Of a stretch of DNA of 64,000 nucleotides, positions 1-8,954 are shown piece after piece. The position numbers and the translations under genes are program-made. The stretch is taken from the NCBI GenBank assembly GCA_910589415.1, contig OU342636.1, positions 42,299,735 to 42,363,734 on the forward strand, given 5' to 3'. The stretch's first letter is position 1. Each line of letters opens with the position of its first letter. The notes under the pieces are model-generated. The model had not been told where the DNA came from, did not search any database, and saw nothing but the letters and a program-made list of their open reading frames with translations. Source of the stretch: Malachius bipustulatus. Lineage: Eukaryota; Arthropoda; Insecta; Coleoptera; Melyridae.

Positions 1-417
1 AAATTCAGTGTTTTTGTCCGATTAATCACACAATTCCTGCAAAGTTCCGACTTTGAACAAATTTTTTTTCACGATTTCGATTTCAGTTTTTTTGTTACCA
101 TCTCATAAAATGAAGTTTTGTGAACATTTTGTTATCTACAATATGTAGTCGCGTTTCAAAAATAATCTTTCTAGAGCCGTTGATATGAAACCCTGAAGTT
201 GAACAGATATGTTTAGCATAGAACGGACGGAGTGCGAGCTATAGTGCGGCGACGGCTGTTGAACAAGGAACGGCAAAGAATAAGATTGTTACTGTTATGT
301 ACCTATTCAATAATAATTTAGGGACGTTTATTTATTGTAATATTGTTTAAATAAGGCTATGTAAATAAGTGATATTTTCAATTGGTTAATCAATAGAAAG
401 CAAGGTAAGTATGGTAG
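1..417. other. AT-rich sequence, no feature seen
   Basis: No open reading frame, repeat arm or RNA gene is recognisable. The sequence is AT-rich with short homopolymer runs. It ends where the inverted-repeat element that follows begins. Confidence 0.5.
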
Positions 418-775
418 ACACTGTTTCCCAAAAGTAACGGATAAATTCAATAAAATCGTATGAAGACGTTTTTTTTTGCTCGAACACGTCAATCAAAAAT
501 TAATCAAATTTGCGTAAGCTGATGTTTAAATTTTAATACGCTTATTTATATTTCCTTATTCGATCACATTTTTGTGAATATTTTTGTTAATTATGAACCA
601 ATTTGAAATTTTTTTTCTTGTTTTGTTGGGGTGGCTTGGGAGGGAAAGGGTGGGAGGTCGAAAAAGACATGCTTGGATGGCAAATCAAAAATAACGATTG
701 ACGTGTCCGAGCAAAAAAAAAACAACGTCTTCATACGATTTTATTGAATTTATCCGTTATACTTTTGGGAAGCAT
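418..775. mobile_element. Degenerate foldback MITE, 'CAGTGCTTCCC' family
   Basis: The left end (about 420-467) and right end (about 701-773) are inverted copies that include TTCCCAAAAGTAACGG and its complement. The same family is present as an intact 644-bp palindrome at 29895-30538. Here the left arm is much shorter than the right, so most of one arm has been deleted. The left tip reads CACTGTTTCCC rather than CAGTGCTTCCC, and the flanking TA is not preserved. It encodes no protein. By comparison with the intact copy it is a non-autonomous DNA transposon. Confidence 0.65.
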
Positions 776-796
776 ACATAAGCAAGGTATAATATA

Positions 797-1993
797 CAGG
801 TTGGTCCCGAAATGGCGGACACGGACAGCACCACATCATCCATTGTGGATTAAAGATTCTAAGTTCATTTGCTTTTTTCTCCAGTATGGCTCCCTTAAGA
901 AGATATGACCACTTTTGTAGAAACTAAAGTCACAACACTGAACTGGATAAATCTTCAGGCAGAAAAATAATGTGTAGGTCTACAATACCCAGATAAGATG
1001 TTATACAGGGTGTACCAGCTCGATTTAGACAACGGTAAGGGCCGTGTAGGTCTCGTCAAGACGAAACGTTTTTTTTATTTGAAGTTTTTGGATTTGGACC
1101 TTCGTTGCGGAAATATGGCCGACTTCCGGTTTTTAGTTTTTTTGGCTCCAGTTTCGGCATTTTTAGGTTCTCGCCTAAACTGAAACTAGTTTTGGAGACT
1201 CCTTAGCTTCAGTTATAACTTTCATATTGAAGTCAAGGTTCTATCTCTGTTGGATTCAAAATGGCGACATACCCAAGACTTTAAATTTTAATTCTTTGAA
1301 TCAATTCAAATTGAATCAAATTGAAAAATTAAGATTTTGAATCCAACAGAGATAGAACCTTGACTTCAATATGAAAGTTGTAACTGAAGCTAAGGAGTTT
1401 CCAAAACTAGTTTCAGTTTGGGCGAGAACCTAAAAATGCCGAAACTGGAGTCAAAAAACTAAAAACCGGAAGTCGACCATATTTCCGCAACGAAGGTCCA
1501 AATCCAAAAACTTCAAATAAAAAAACGTTTCGTCTTGACGAGACCTACACGGCCCTTACCGTTGTCTAAATCGAGCTGGTACACCCTGTATATGGAAACA
1601 TATGGAATGAAAACACAACATAGCTTAAAACAATAATCGTTGCGCGGATACATATTCGCGATAATATTATTCAAAATCTATAATTCGAACAACGATGCCA
1701 CATTGAAAAATTTTGTTGAACTCAGGGAATAGGTAAACTTTGAATGCCTGTAATTCCGTTCCCGATAATAAAAAAAATAAAAAGCAAACACTATCGTAAT
1801 AGTTATGTCAAATCATTTTGCCAGTGGAGGCTGCTTAAATTTGACTGCCATTTTGATTAAAATTTTAGAAAAAGGACACCTATATCTCGGTAACGAAGCC
1901 GAAGAAACCATTTTTGTTTTAAATTTACAGTCTTTCTGAACATCCTCTACAACACCCTGTATACCCCGTGCCCGCCATTTCGGGATCACACTG
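797..1993. mobile_element. TIR element with TA flanks, host to a nested foldback
   Basis: The left end reads CAGGTTGGTCCCGAAATGGC and the right end, read inwards on the minus strand, CAGTGTGATCCCGAAATGGC, so the TIRs share about 25-30 bp. TA flanks both ends (795-796 and 1994-1995). A separate palindromic element (1006-1588) sits inside. The right part (about 1620-1993) recurs at 45795-46161, which confirms a dispersed family. There is no transposase reading frame; it is probably a non-autonomous TA-targeting DNA transposon. Confidence 0.6.
1006..1588. mobile_element. Foldback MITE, CAGGGTGTACC family
   Basis: This is a 583-bp near-perfect palindrome. It begins CAGGGTGTACCAGCTCG and ends with the exact complement, with arms of about 250 bp and a loop at about 1259-1337. 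TA lies immediately outside both ends (1004-1005 and 1589-1590), as expected for the Tc1/mariner superfamily. The 61-codon reading frame at 998-1183 is only the left arm read through. It is inserted in the element at 797-1993. Confidence 0.8.
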
Positions 1994-1995
1994 TA

Positions 1996-2797
1996 TACCT
2001 ATATATCTACGACACGTGGTTACACCTATTTACCTAGAAATGAAGTAGGCACCATTGTACCTATAAGTAGGTATTTCCGAGAACTGCAATTTCTTGGAAT
2101 TGTGATGAATTGGTGAAATGGGATAAAACCAATACCTATACAAAATAATTTCAGTTTGAGGGTGGAAGCCGAACGTACACGCGCGAGCTTTATTTCTTAT
2201 CTACAGGCGGTGTTTAATATTATACCTACGTGTTTAGTTGTGTCATTAGTATTAATTTTTATCAACATTGATAGTTTTAGTATCAACAGTGTTTAATATT
2301 GCAAGTCAACGTGAAATTCAGGTAAGGAAGGATTTTGAATATCTTTTCTAATTAGTCTAGTACAATCGAATTTGATAGACAAATTTATTGTATTAAGTAT
2401 AGAGGTGTAACAAAGTGGTGACTTTAAATTCGAATGACGATTCCTTTTATTTTTTAGTGGAAATGGAAAATACTCATAAGCATGTGTCGTTATTTGCATA
2501 ATTGGAGCATTGGCCGGAGTAACGTTGTAACTTAAATTTTTACATGAGACTCAAAAAATGTACCTTGCAACATTATTGAATGGAATGTTTTCATTTAGCG
2601 ATTCTTAAAATATTGTTTAAATAATATTTAAGGTAAATAGGCAACAATTAAAGCTTTAGTGGAAGCATTCTGCCCATTTAAACCTCAAAAAATTACTCCA
2701 AAAAATTATGTAAGTTACAACAATAATTTATGTTTTCAACCCTTATTACTTCGTAGAATCTCTGCATACTTATTGATTATGAATAAAACACTAATGT
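1996..2797. other. Mostly unique AT-rich sequence with outer inverted-repeat pieces
   Basis: No gene is seen. Pieces at 2501-2533 (GGCCGGAGTAACGTTG) and 2729-2797 recur in inverted orientation at about 3704-3845, so the PLE remnant in between sits inside a larger, rearranged inverted repeat. In the right-hand copy the GGCCGGA block lies between parts that are contiguous on the left. Confidence 0.45.
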
Positions 2798-2834
2798 TTT
2801 ATAAAATTCTACTGTATATTGATCGATGATAGAA

Positions 2835-2879
2835 ACGTTACACGTGTTTCGCTACTTTTCATGTAGCATCTTCAGACGT
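2835..2879 (-). ncRNA. Hammerhead ribozyme, left PLE arm
   Basis: This is the minus-strand copy of the motif at 3269-3313. It has stem I ACGT/ACGT, core CUGAAGA, one extra U, stem II GCUAC/GUAGC, GAA, a 2-bp stem III with a four-base loop, and a GUA cleavage triplet. The core is identical in both arms. Confidence 0.65.
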
Positions 2880-2926
2880 AAATAAAATTATTGATACAGT
2901 AACATAGCAACAGTATTACCTATTAA

Positions 2927-3142
2927 GTGATCATAAAACACTTAATAGAAAACGATCACACTCTAACAGCAAACAACAAAATTGAATTACTACATCATTG
3001 TGATCATTATTTTAAATTAAATTTTCTTGAATCTCTAGAGATCCACAGACATTTACATAATCAACAATACACAGTAATAAATGAACAGCTAGACACATAT
3101 CGTTCTCCATTACTTGATTTTCTTCTTGATATCAACAACTAA
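2927..3142 (+). pseudogene. PLE C-terminal fragment (GIY-YIG-linked region)
   Basis: The 71-codon frame opens at a GTG, not an ATG, so it is an internal fragment rather than a gene with its own start. Visible blocks are KHLIENDHTL, IELLHHCDHYFKLNFLESLE and INEQLDTYRSPLLDFL. From memory, the order H-L-x-E-N-x-H, then L-N-x-L-E-x-x-E-I, then N-E-Q-L matches the stretch after the GIY-YIG endonuclease in Penelope-like elements. The catalytic GIY-YIG residues and the reverse transcriptase are absent. It lies between the two hammerhead arms on the same strand as the right-arm ribozyme, as expected for a PLE. Assignment is by motif only. Confidence 0.55.
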
Positions 3143-3268
3143 GAAGATTCTGAAGAAATTACATTATGATCTAGTTAGTTCTCTTAAAAATTCATTTAAA
3201 TCTAGTTACTTGTTTCATGATCACTTAGGTAATACTGTTGCTATGTTACTGTATCAATAATTTTATTT

Positions 3269-3313
3269 ACGTCTGAAGATGCTACATGAAAAGTAGCGAA
3301 ACACGTGTAACGT
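3269..3313 (+). ncRNA. Minimal type I hammerhead ribozyme, right PLE arm
   Basis: Stem I is ACGT (3269-3272) with ACGT (3310-3313). The core CTGAAGA is at 3273-3279, followed by one extra T. Stem II GCTAC/GTAGC (3281-3285/3293-3297) has a 7-nt loop. The GAA core is 3298-3300. Stem III is two base pairs (3301-3302 with 3307-3308) around loop ACGT. The predicted cleavage is after the GUA triplet ending at 3309. Two-base-pair stem III hammerheads are a PLE hallmark. The extra T before stem II deviates from the ideal core and may reduce activity. Confidence 0.7.
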
Positions 3314-3351
3314 TTCTATCATCGATCAATATACAGTAGAATTTTATGAAT

Positions 3352-3540
3352 TATATTACTATTCTTGTATTGGTTTTTAGGTTCTCTCAGGCTTACTTTT
3401 GTAGTTATTAATAAATAGTTGACGTTTCGGGATTGATTAATCCCTTGATCACATATTTAATTAATAAAATAGATACAATAAAAATTATTTTAGTAAAATG
3501 AAAATATAAAAGTATGACATTTACAAGTCAAAATCTAAAA
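3352..3540. repeat. Dispersed repeat, copy 1 (PLE-associated?)
   Basis: It contains TTGTATTGGTTTTTAGGTTC and GATTGATTAATCCCTTGATC and matches 45344-45530 over most of its length with small indels. The motif GTTGACGTTTCGGGATT followed by CCCTTGATCAC resembles PLE leader sequence by memory. It directly abuts the PLE right arm, so it may be part of the same element. Confidence 0.5.
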
Positions 3541-3854
3541 ATGGCATATCGTTTGAAACAGTGTTTATTTTAGATAATTGTTCTTTTACTATGAGTTGGT
3601 GTTTGTATGTGTATATTGTTTAAAATAACTGTGAATGATATTGTTTGGGAAGTGACGTTATTTTATGAATCGTTGGGAGTAAACTTCAGGTTAACTTTTA
3701 TTGGTAGAATTTTATAAAACAACATTAGTGTTTTATACATAATCAATAAGTAAGTTACAACGTTAATTAGTCCGGCCAACGCTACAATTTTAGAGATTTA
3801 ATGAGTATGCAGAGATTCTACGAAGTAAGGGTTGAAAACATAAATTTTAGAGAT

Positions 3855-4066
3855 ATAAAAGAGGTCAAAGTTTTTTCTTATTTTCTAAATTTTCTTAAAA
3901 AATTGATTTTTCATTATATTTTCAAAAATCTGTGTGTCGATTTTGATGAAAATTAGCATTTTCTTTATTTTAGGTATACCTTAGGATTAATATAGCCTTT
4001 GATTTCTTGAGTAATTAATAAAAAATCAATTTTTTGAGAAAATTTTGACATCTTTTATATCTCGAA
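3855..4066. repeat. Short inverted repeat (foldback-like)
   Basis: Sequence around 3855-3910 (ATATAAAAGAGGTCAAAG, then TTAAAAAATTGATTTTTC) is complementary, with gaps, to 4018-4062. Arms are about 45 bp around a loop of about 110 bp. No TA-flanked CAGGGTG ends are visible. It may be the core of a decayed foldback element. Confidence 0.4.
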
Positions 4067-4230
4067 AATTATTATTTATAATATGACGACACATGTTTAT
4101 AAGTTTATATGAACTTTTTTTTCACTCATTTTACTCATTTTTTATGTATCTTTTACTCACCTACCAATAGTTTTTTTTTTCTTTAATTTCCTCTTCTTCA
4201 TGATTGTCAATCGACGGCATTGGTAGTGTC

Positions 4231-4483
4231 TGGATCTGCAATTAACTTAGAGTGAACTCACGATTAGTTCTTTAGACTGACCACTAGATGTCGCTCTATC
4301 TACAACACACGGAGATCCGTGTTAATTCTTGGCTTAAGAAGGGGCCAACTTCCATTCATCCGACAGCATCCTCCGGATACTCCAGATGCAGCACACTGAT
4401 GAGTTCCAGTAGAACGAAACACTTGTCTGTGCTTGGTCTGGTACTCTGGAAGGCTCTGCTGTTGGATGCGGAAGCAAACTCTC
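4231..4483 (+). repeat. Hammerhead-bearing direct repeat, copy 1
   Basis: This 253-bp unit starts TGGATCTGCAATTAAC and ends GCAAACTCTC. Copy 2 lies 784 bp downstream at 5015-5267, and I count five differences. Each contains a perfect small hairpin (ACACGG-AGAT-CCGTGT, here 4307-4322) and one complete hammerhead. The sequence after copy 1 (4484-4675) has no counterpart after copy 2. No coding frame is credible. It is either a mobile ribozyme unit (retrozyme-like or PLE-derived) or part of a local tandem duplication. Confidence 0.75.
4382..4441 (+). ncRNA. Type I hammerhead ribozyme 1
   Basis: All invariant positions are present. Core CTGATGA is at 4396-4402. Stem II GTTC/GAAC (4403-4406/4412-4415) has loop CAGTA. 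GAA is 4416-4418. Stem III is A-U and C-G with loop ACTT, and the cleavage triplet GTC ends at 4427. Stem I is GCACA/TGTGC (4391-4395/4428-4432), an internal loop, then CCAGA/TCTGG (4382-4386/4437-4441). The internal loop in stem I could make the loop-loop contact typical of active type I hammerheads. Confidence 0.85.
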
Positions 4484-4675
4484 TAATTGGAGTTTCGGGC
4501 ACTGCCATCATGACAACTGTTAGGGCGATGGAGGAATTCTCCAATTCTCCAACACCAACAGGCTAGTAATTGCACTTTATGTGCTTTATTTATACTCATT
4601 GACCTACATTTCACTCTTTTATGCAATAATACTCGAACCTCACAAAAAACTTTTTGAGTCAATGAAGTATATATA
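4484..4675. other. Segment unique to the first hammerhead repeat
   Basis: These 192 bp follow copy 1 but not copy 2. They may be the 3' part of a longer ribozyme element, deleted in copy 2, or an insertion in the first unit. They include a block of moderate GC (about 4484-4565) and a short inverted pair, CTCATTGACC/GAGTCAATGA (4598-4607, about 4654-4663). Confidence 0.4.
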
Positions 4676-5014
4676 ATAATAATTATTATAAGTATCATCA
4701 CGAATGTTACAAGCAATTTAGTCACCAAAATACCGAATACCAACTGCAGATACAAAGCAAATCCCAAAATAATGAGGGCACTCACAACGTAATTTTGATA
4801 TTAGAAAGATGTGCTTCATTTGCAACAAATATGGCAGAATAAAAAAAGAAGAAACTCATTTCTATTAGCACAGGCACTGGTTAGAATACCTACTAGAAAA
4901 AAAATTTTAAATTCAGAAAAGATTAGGCAAGTTGTAGAAATGTATAAATTATCAGCTGTATTAGATTTTTTACCAGGGATGCCAAGTATCATCAAGCATG
5001 TTACAGTCATTGTT

Positions 5015-5267
5015 TGGATCTGCAATTAACTTAGAGTGAACTCACGGTTAGTTCTTTAGACTGACCACTAGATGTCGCTCTATCTACAACACACGGAGAT
5101 CCGTGTTAATTCTTGGCTTAAGAAGAGGCCAACTTCCATTCATCCGACAGCATCCTCCGGATACTCCAGATGCAGCACACTGATGAGTTCCAATAGAACG
5201 AAACACGTGTCTGTGCTTGGTCTGGTACTCTGGAAGGCTCTGCTATTGGATGCGGAAGCAAACTCTC
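5015..5267 (+). repeat. Hammerhead-bearing direct repeat, copy 2
   Basis: It is the same 253-bp unit as 4231-4483 with five substitutions. It is followed directly by AATAATTATAAATATC, the decayed coding block that in copy 1 begins about 192 bp later. The flank before it (GCATGTTACAGTCATTG) differs from the flank before copy 1. Confidence 0.75.
5166..5225 (+). ncRNA. Type I hammerhead ribozyme 2
   Basis: CTGATGA is at 5180-5186, stem II GTTC/GAAC at 5187-5190/5196-5199 with loop CAATA, GAA at 5200-5202, stem III with loop ACGT, GTC ending at 5211, and stem I GCACA/TGTGC plus CCAGA/TCTGG. Substitutions relative to ribozyme 1 fall only in the stem II and stem III loops, so every stem and the whole core are preserved. 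Confidence 0.85.
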
Positions 5268-5868
5268 AATAATTATAAATATCATCACGAATGTTACAAG
5301 CATTTAGTCACCAAAATACCGAATACCAACCGCAGATACAAAGCAAATCCCAAAATAATGAGGGCACTCACAAACGTAATTTTGATATTAGAAAGATGTG
5401 CTTCATTTGCAACAATTTTAGCAGTCGAATGTCGTTTAGCAGACATTAGCAGTCGAAATTAAAAATACTGTCGCAAAATCTGTAAAAATGAAGATATAGA
5501 AGAAAAATATCGCGATGATTCAGTTAATATTAATGATTCAAATAATTCCAGTAACAATAACGATGTGAATCTTGTCCCGCGGAAGAACTGGTTCGGATAC
5601 AACCAGCGCCTTCTAAAAAATCGGGAAGAAATCGGTTTTTAATGTAGCGTGGAAAAATAGAAATTATATCAAGTCCTTAGCAGATTTTCATTTATCTAGT
5701 AACATTCAAAACGCCGTTAATTAGCAAGAAATTACATTGTAATGTTATATAAAAGCAAGGGCCAGCAAACTTAAACGAATTGAGACGTCAAATAACTATA
5801 AAGTCATTGAAACGATCATCAGGAATTCCACCAACAGAAAATGCTTTCTTACAACACACACTAAGGTA

Positions 5869-6110
5869 AATTGATTTCAACTTTACCCATCTTTCGAATT
5901 TTATTCATGCTAATGTATAAATGCCAATAAACTCACCAGGAGACTAATATTTTCTGAAGCGGTGATGGCGGTGATGATTAACGAGGATTATTATTTAGGT
6001 AATAATTAACAAGTTAATGCTGCGAAATTTTTTTTTAAACACCCTCTCCTATCTCGTTTATTTCTGACCTATTTAAGAAAAGTTAATTAGAGAAAAATGT
6101 TTACTATAAT
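5869..6110. other. AT-rich, no feature
   Basis: No gene or repeat is recognised between the decayed coding relic and the next transposable element. Confidence 0.4.
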
Positions 6111-6118
6111 CCAATCTA

Positions 6119-7152
6119 GGTTCTGGTGCATTATCACTCACTCTCATTTTTGGGAAAATTTCTATATAGGGGCAAGATTACCTTAAAAATAGACGATATA
6201 AGCAAAAAAAAATGCGAACGGTCCATAAATTTACAAAAAAAAACACTTTAAAGCTCAACTTTTGGTCCAAATTGATGATCGTTCATCACGTTTTTTTGGA
6301 CAAAATATAGCGCTGCACTGACAACACTCCATAAATAGTAACTAGAATACATTCCCTGAACTCGTTTTACCAGTTTCATTTCTTAAATGTGTAGGATAAC
6401 TTCTAAAAAGGGTTTTTAATTTTCGATGATAATTAATTAAACTGACATAAACCTTTAATGAGTTGAATAATTCACAACCAAGCCGTGAGGCAATAATCGA
6501 AATGTCAACAATGTCATTCATGGACACTTCAATAAAATATAATGTTTTGCGACGTTGTCACGTTGTTATGGTCAATAATAATATATATTATTTGAAAATT
6601 AAAAACTCATGTTTTATGATGTGATTTTTTATAAAAGGAAATAAATCAAAATCAAAAATGTGTTTTATTTAGTTAATTATGAATTGGTACATTATCAGTC
6701 TGAAAATATTCAAACATAACTTTAATAACCAGTCTTATGGCCCATTATCTATTTGACGGCCTCTGTAAAATTTTCCTTGCCCTCTCGCATTGACCATTTA
6801 TAACTGTTGATGTATTTCTGAATAGAAATATTTGAAATTTTAAAATTAAAACAATAACCTTCGCAAATTACACCAAATATTTTTATTTCACAAGATGTTA
6901 GTAATAAATAATAGATATGACAACGCTGCACAACATGATCATTCTCAGTTCTACGAATCTGTCAGTTTAGTGAATTTAACTGGACATGAAGTGTCATTTT
7001 TGAGCAATTTTGCGATATTTCAAACTCAATTTTCTCGATATTTTATTAACGGTTCGCAATTTTTTTCAAGATGTCATCTAAATTGAGCGTAGATTAACGA
7101 CTCATGCAAAAAAAAATCCAAAAATCAGAGTGAGTGATAATGCACCGGCCCC
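6119..7152. mobile_element. 1.03-kb TIR element with 8-bp target duplication
   Basis: The termini share GGTGCATTATCACTCACTCT (left from 6125; right complement at about 7127-7146). The octamer CCAATCTA lies just outside both ends (6111-6118 and 7153-7160), a good target-site duplication. Eight-bp duplications suit hAT, P or Merlin-type transposons. The GG start would suit Merlin, but the TIR alone does not decide. The interior has no transposase-like frame; the 60-63 codon frames inside look random. Non-autonomous. Confidence 0.65.
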
Positions 7153-7160
7153 CCAATCTA

Positions 7161-8258
7161 TATTAAATCTATACCCATCTTTAAAAAATATGTATAGTAT
7201 TAACTTACAAAAACACCCTATATATAGGTACCATCAGTAACCAGGAAAGAAAATATGATGTAAGAGAAGCATTAATGCGAGCTGATGCAAATCTAAATTT
7301 TTATTTAGTGAGTGCGGGCGGCCAAGTTACATTGGTGACCTTCTGAAAAGTTAATTACGTATCCGCTTAAAAAAAATTATCTTGAAAAGCAAGGTGAAAC
7401 TTTTCTCTTGAGATTTACGGGATCGTCATTTACTTTCACCGAGAACTATAAATATGTCGGGATACTTTAATAATTACAACGTAATCCCTTTTAGTAGCTC
7501 GCTTATTCTCGTAATGAGGAACGTCGGGAGGAAAAGAATAATTATTTTAAGTGTTTTTAATTCACCAGGGATGCATTTTCTAATTCTTTGTTATCCGTAG
7601 AGAAAGGGTTCAGAATGAATGAACTGCAAATTGACTATTGGAAGGATTTAGGACAATTTTAGCAATTATTCTACAATTAGGATTAAATGGATTCGAAAGT
7701 TTAGTAGGGGGACTACCTTGAAAAAAGCTTTTGCTTGTAGATTGCTTTCTCAAATGAGATTTTCTCTCCGTGTGGTTTGATTGGATCGATGTTTTTCTTT
7801 CGATTTAAAAAACTAATGCCTGTATACTTGGGAAAACTAAATAATTCTAGATAAGAGAGGCTACTGCTAGTTATTTCCGAAAACTGAAATATGGACTTTC
7901 TATTTCAATAATAAATATAATAAATTAAATACTTGAATAGAGCTTACTTAAGTACCTACCTTTCATTTTGATGGTCCTTTAAATTTATCGCAATAAGCAC
8001 GATCTGACAATTTTACAAAATCACTATCTATACAAAGCCTCTGAAATTACTTGTGAGCTTACTACCAAATGTTACTGGTGCGATTTTGATGAAATTTGGT
8101 ATGACGTTGCGGTTTTATGGGACAAAAAGTGCAAGACTAAAATTACTCATGATCACTAAAATTCATTGGCGTAGATTAATCGAATACTTTCTACAAAAGT
8201 TTTTTCTAATATTCATCCAACATGATTGATATAAAAATAATTATTTTTTGGACGTCCT
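7161..8258. other. No gene seen
   Basis: AT-rich sequence without credible coding potential or recognised repeat ends. Confidence 0.45.
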
Positions 8259-8420
8259 TTTGCAGTTCCCAATCGAAAATGCTTAACGGTGCAGTCCCCA
8301 TCATCGAAGTACCGGTGCAGTTCCCGAAGAAAGAAACAAAGGTCCGGCGCAGTTCCCGACCAAAAAATCGGAGGTCCGGTGCAGTTCCCGATAAACAATC
8401 CAGGGACCGGTACATTTTCG
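8259..8420 (+). repeat. Degenerate minisatellite, about 31-bp unit
   Basis: GGTGCAGTTCCC-like units begin near 8259, 8288, 8314, 8346 and 8378, with a decayed sixth at 8409. Spacing is about 29, 26, 32, 32 and 31. Most units end GGTCC/GGACC, so joins read GGTCCGGTGCAGTTCCC. The 88-codon frame on the plus strand and the 91-codon frame on the minus strand across the array are repeat-derived. Confidence 0.7.
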
Positions 8421-8487
8421 CTGTAATCATCGCTGGATTCCGTATTGGTAATGTAAATAGTCTATCGCAGCAAAATCTCACGTCGTG

Positions 8488-8797
8488 ACGAGATGATCAG
8501 TTCATGGTCGCTTGTCGGGAAGCGTTAACCCTCACTGAGTTCGCTCTATAGTGGAAGGTGCTGGTCGGCAAGCACTGCGGTACGCGAACGAAAGCGTGCC
8601 AGTGATTGTTGTCGACCGATGCAAGGGGCACCTTCCCGAGAACGTGGCTCCGAGGTTGAGGCAGACTCTGTTTCGTTATACGATCCTCACTGTTCTCATG
8701 AAACGTTGTTCAGCACGTCGGCCGTCCGTCGACCGGTGCCCGAACCGTGATGACGAGAGTTCCTGCATGGACGTATAGCTACAAGGACACACATATT
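8488..8797 (+). rRNA. Probable 28S expansion-segment sequence (degenerate)
   Basis: This is a GC-rich block immediately upstream of, and apparently continuous with, the recognisable 28S core. In insect 28S a long variable region (around D8) sits at this place, and phrases such as GGCACCTTCCCGAGAACG look rRNA-like. Expansion segments are not conserved enough to confirm by eye, so identity rests mainly on position. Confidence 0.45.
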
Positions 8798-8954
8798 CAA
8801 CTGGCAACGACCAGGGGAATCCGGCTCACAAAGTATTGCGATGGCCCCTGCGGGTGTTGATGCAATGTGATTTATGCCCAGTGATCTAAATGTCAACGTG
8901 AAGAAATTCAAGCAAGTGCGGGTAAACGGCAGGAGTAACTATGACTCTCTTGAG
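8798..8954 (+). rRNA. 28S rRNA fragment ending at the R2 insertion site (pseudogene)
   Basis: Conserved 28S phrases appear in order: CCAGGGGAATCCGG, GCGATGGCCCCTGCGGGTG, GCAATGTGATTT, AATGTCAACGTGAAGAAATT and GTAACTATGACTCTCTT. The block stops at the sequence where R2 elements insert in arthropods (normally ...CTCTCTTAAGG). Substitutions at normally invariant positions (CTTGAG for CTTAAG, AAGTGCGGG for AAGCGCGGG, GTGATCTAAATG for GTGCTCTGAATG) and a deletion after AATCCGG show that it is not functional rDNA. R2 leader sequence follows directly. Confidence 0.9.

Larger units (their letters stand above)
2798..3350 (+). mobile_element. Penelope-like element remnant with inverted terminal arms
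   Basis: Arms at 2798-2919 and 3227-3350 are inverted copies about 120 bp long. They enclose a reading frame that resembles the C-terminal part of PLE proteins. Each arm holds a minimal hammerhead ribozyme (minus strand on the left, plus strand on the right). PLEs are known to carry pseudo-LTRs, sometimes inverted, containing minimal type I hammerheads, so arms, ribozymes and coding relic agree. The reverse transcriptase is missing. The neighbouring 3352-3540 repeat recurs at 45344-45530 and may belong to the same family. Confidence 0.7.
4676..5868 (+). pseudogene. Decayed coding relic, probably transposon-associated, interrupted by the ribozyme repeat
   Basis: Segments 4676-5014 and 5268-5868 carry peptide-like blocks in shifting frames. 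These are YKYHHECYK (about 4690 and again about 5275), RRNSFLLAQALVRIPTRKK and LSAVLDFLPGMPS (about 4850-4985), and a later block with LRRQITIKSLKRSSGIPPTENAFLQH (two overlapping parts, about 5780-5855). The first block is duplicated after each hammerhead repeat. From memory, H-x-x-C-Y, then L-P-G-x, then P-P-T-x-x-A-x-x-Q-H resembles uncharacterised proteins scattered through insect genomes that look transposon-derived. I cannot name the family. Frameshifts and stops show it is dead. Confidence 0.3.

Noticed and set aside
998..1183. 61-codon frame MLYRVYQLDL...
   Set aside because: It is the left arm of the foldback at 1006-1588 and has a mirrored complement on the other side.
4288..5272. 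Duplicated protein starting MSLYLQHTEIRVNSW
   Set aside because: The frame overlaps the two hammerhead repeats; conservation follows the 253-bp repeat and the RNA structure, and the frames end differently downstream.
8488..8954. Functional rDNA unit
   Set aside because: Changes at invariant 28S positions, a deletion, a single fragment, and AT-rich surroundings show a pseudogene fragment.
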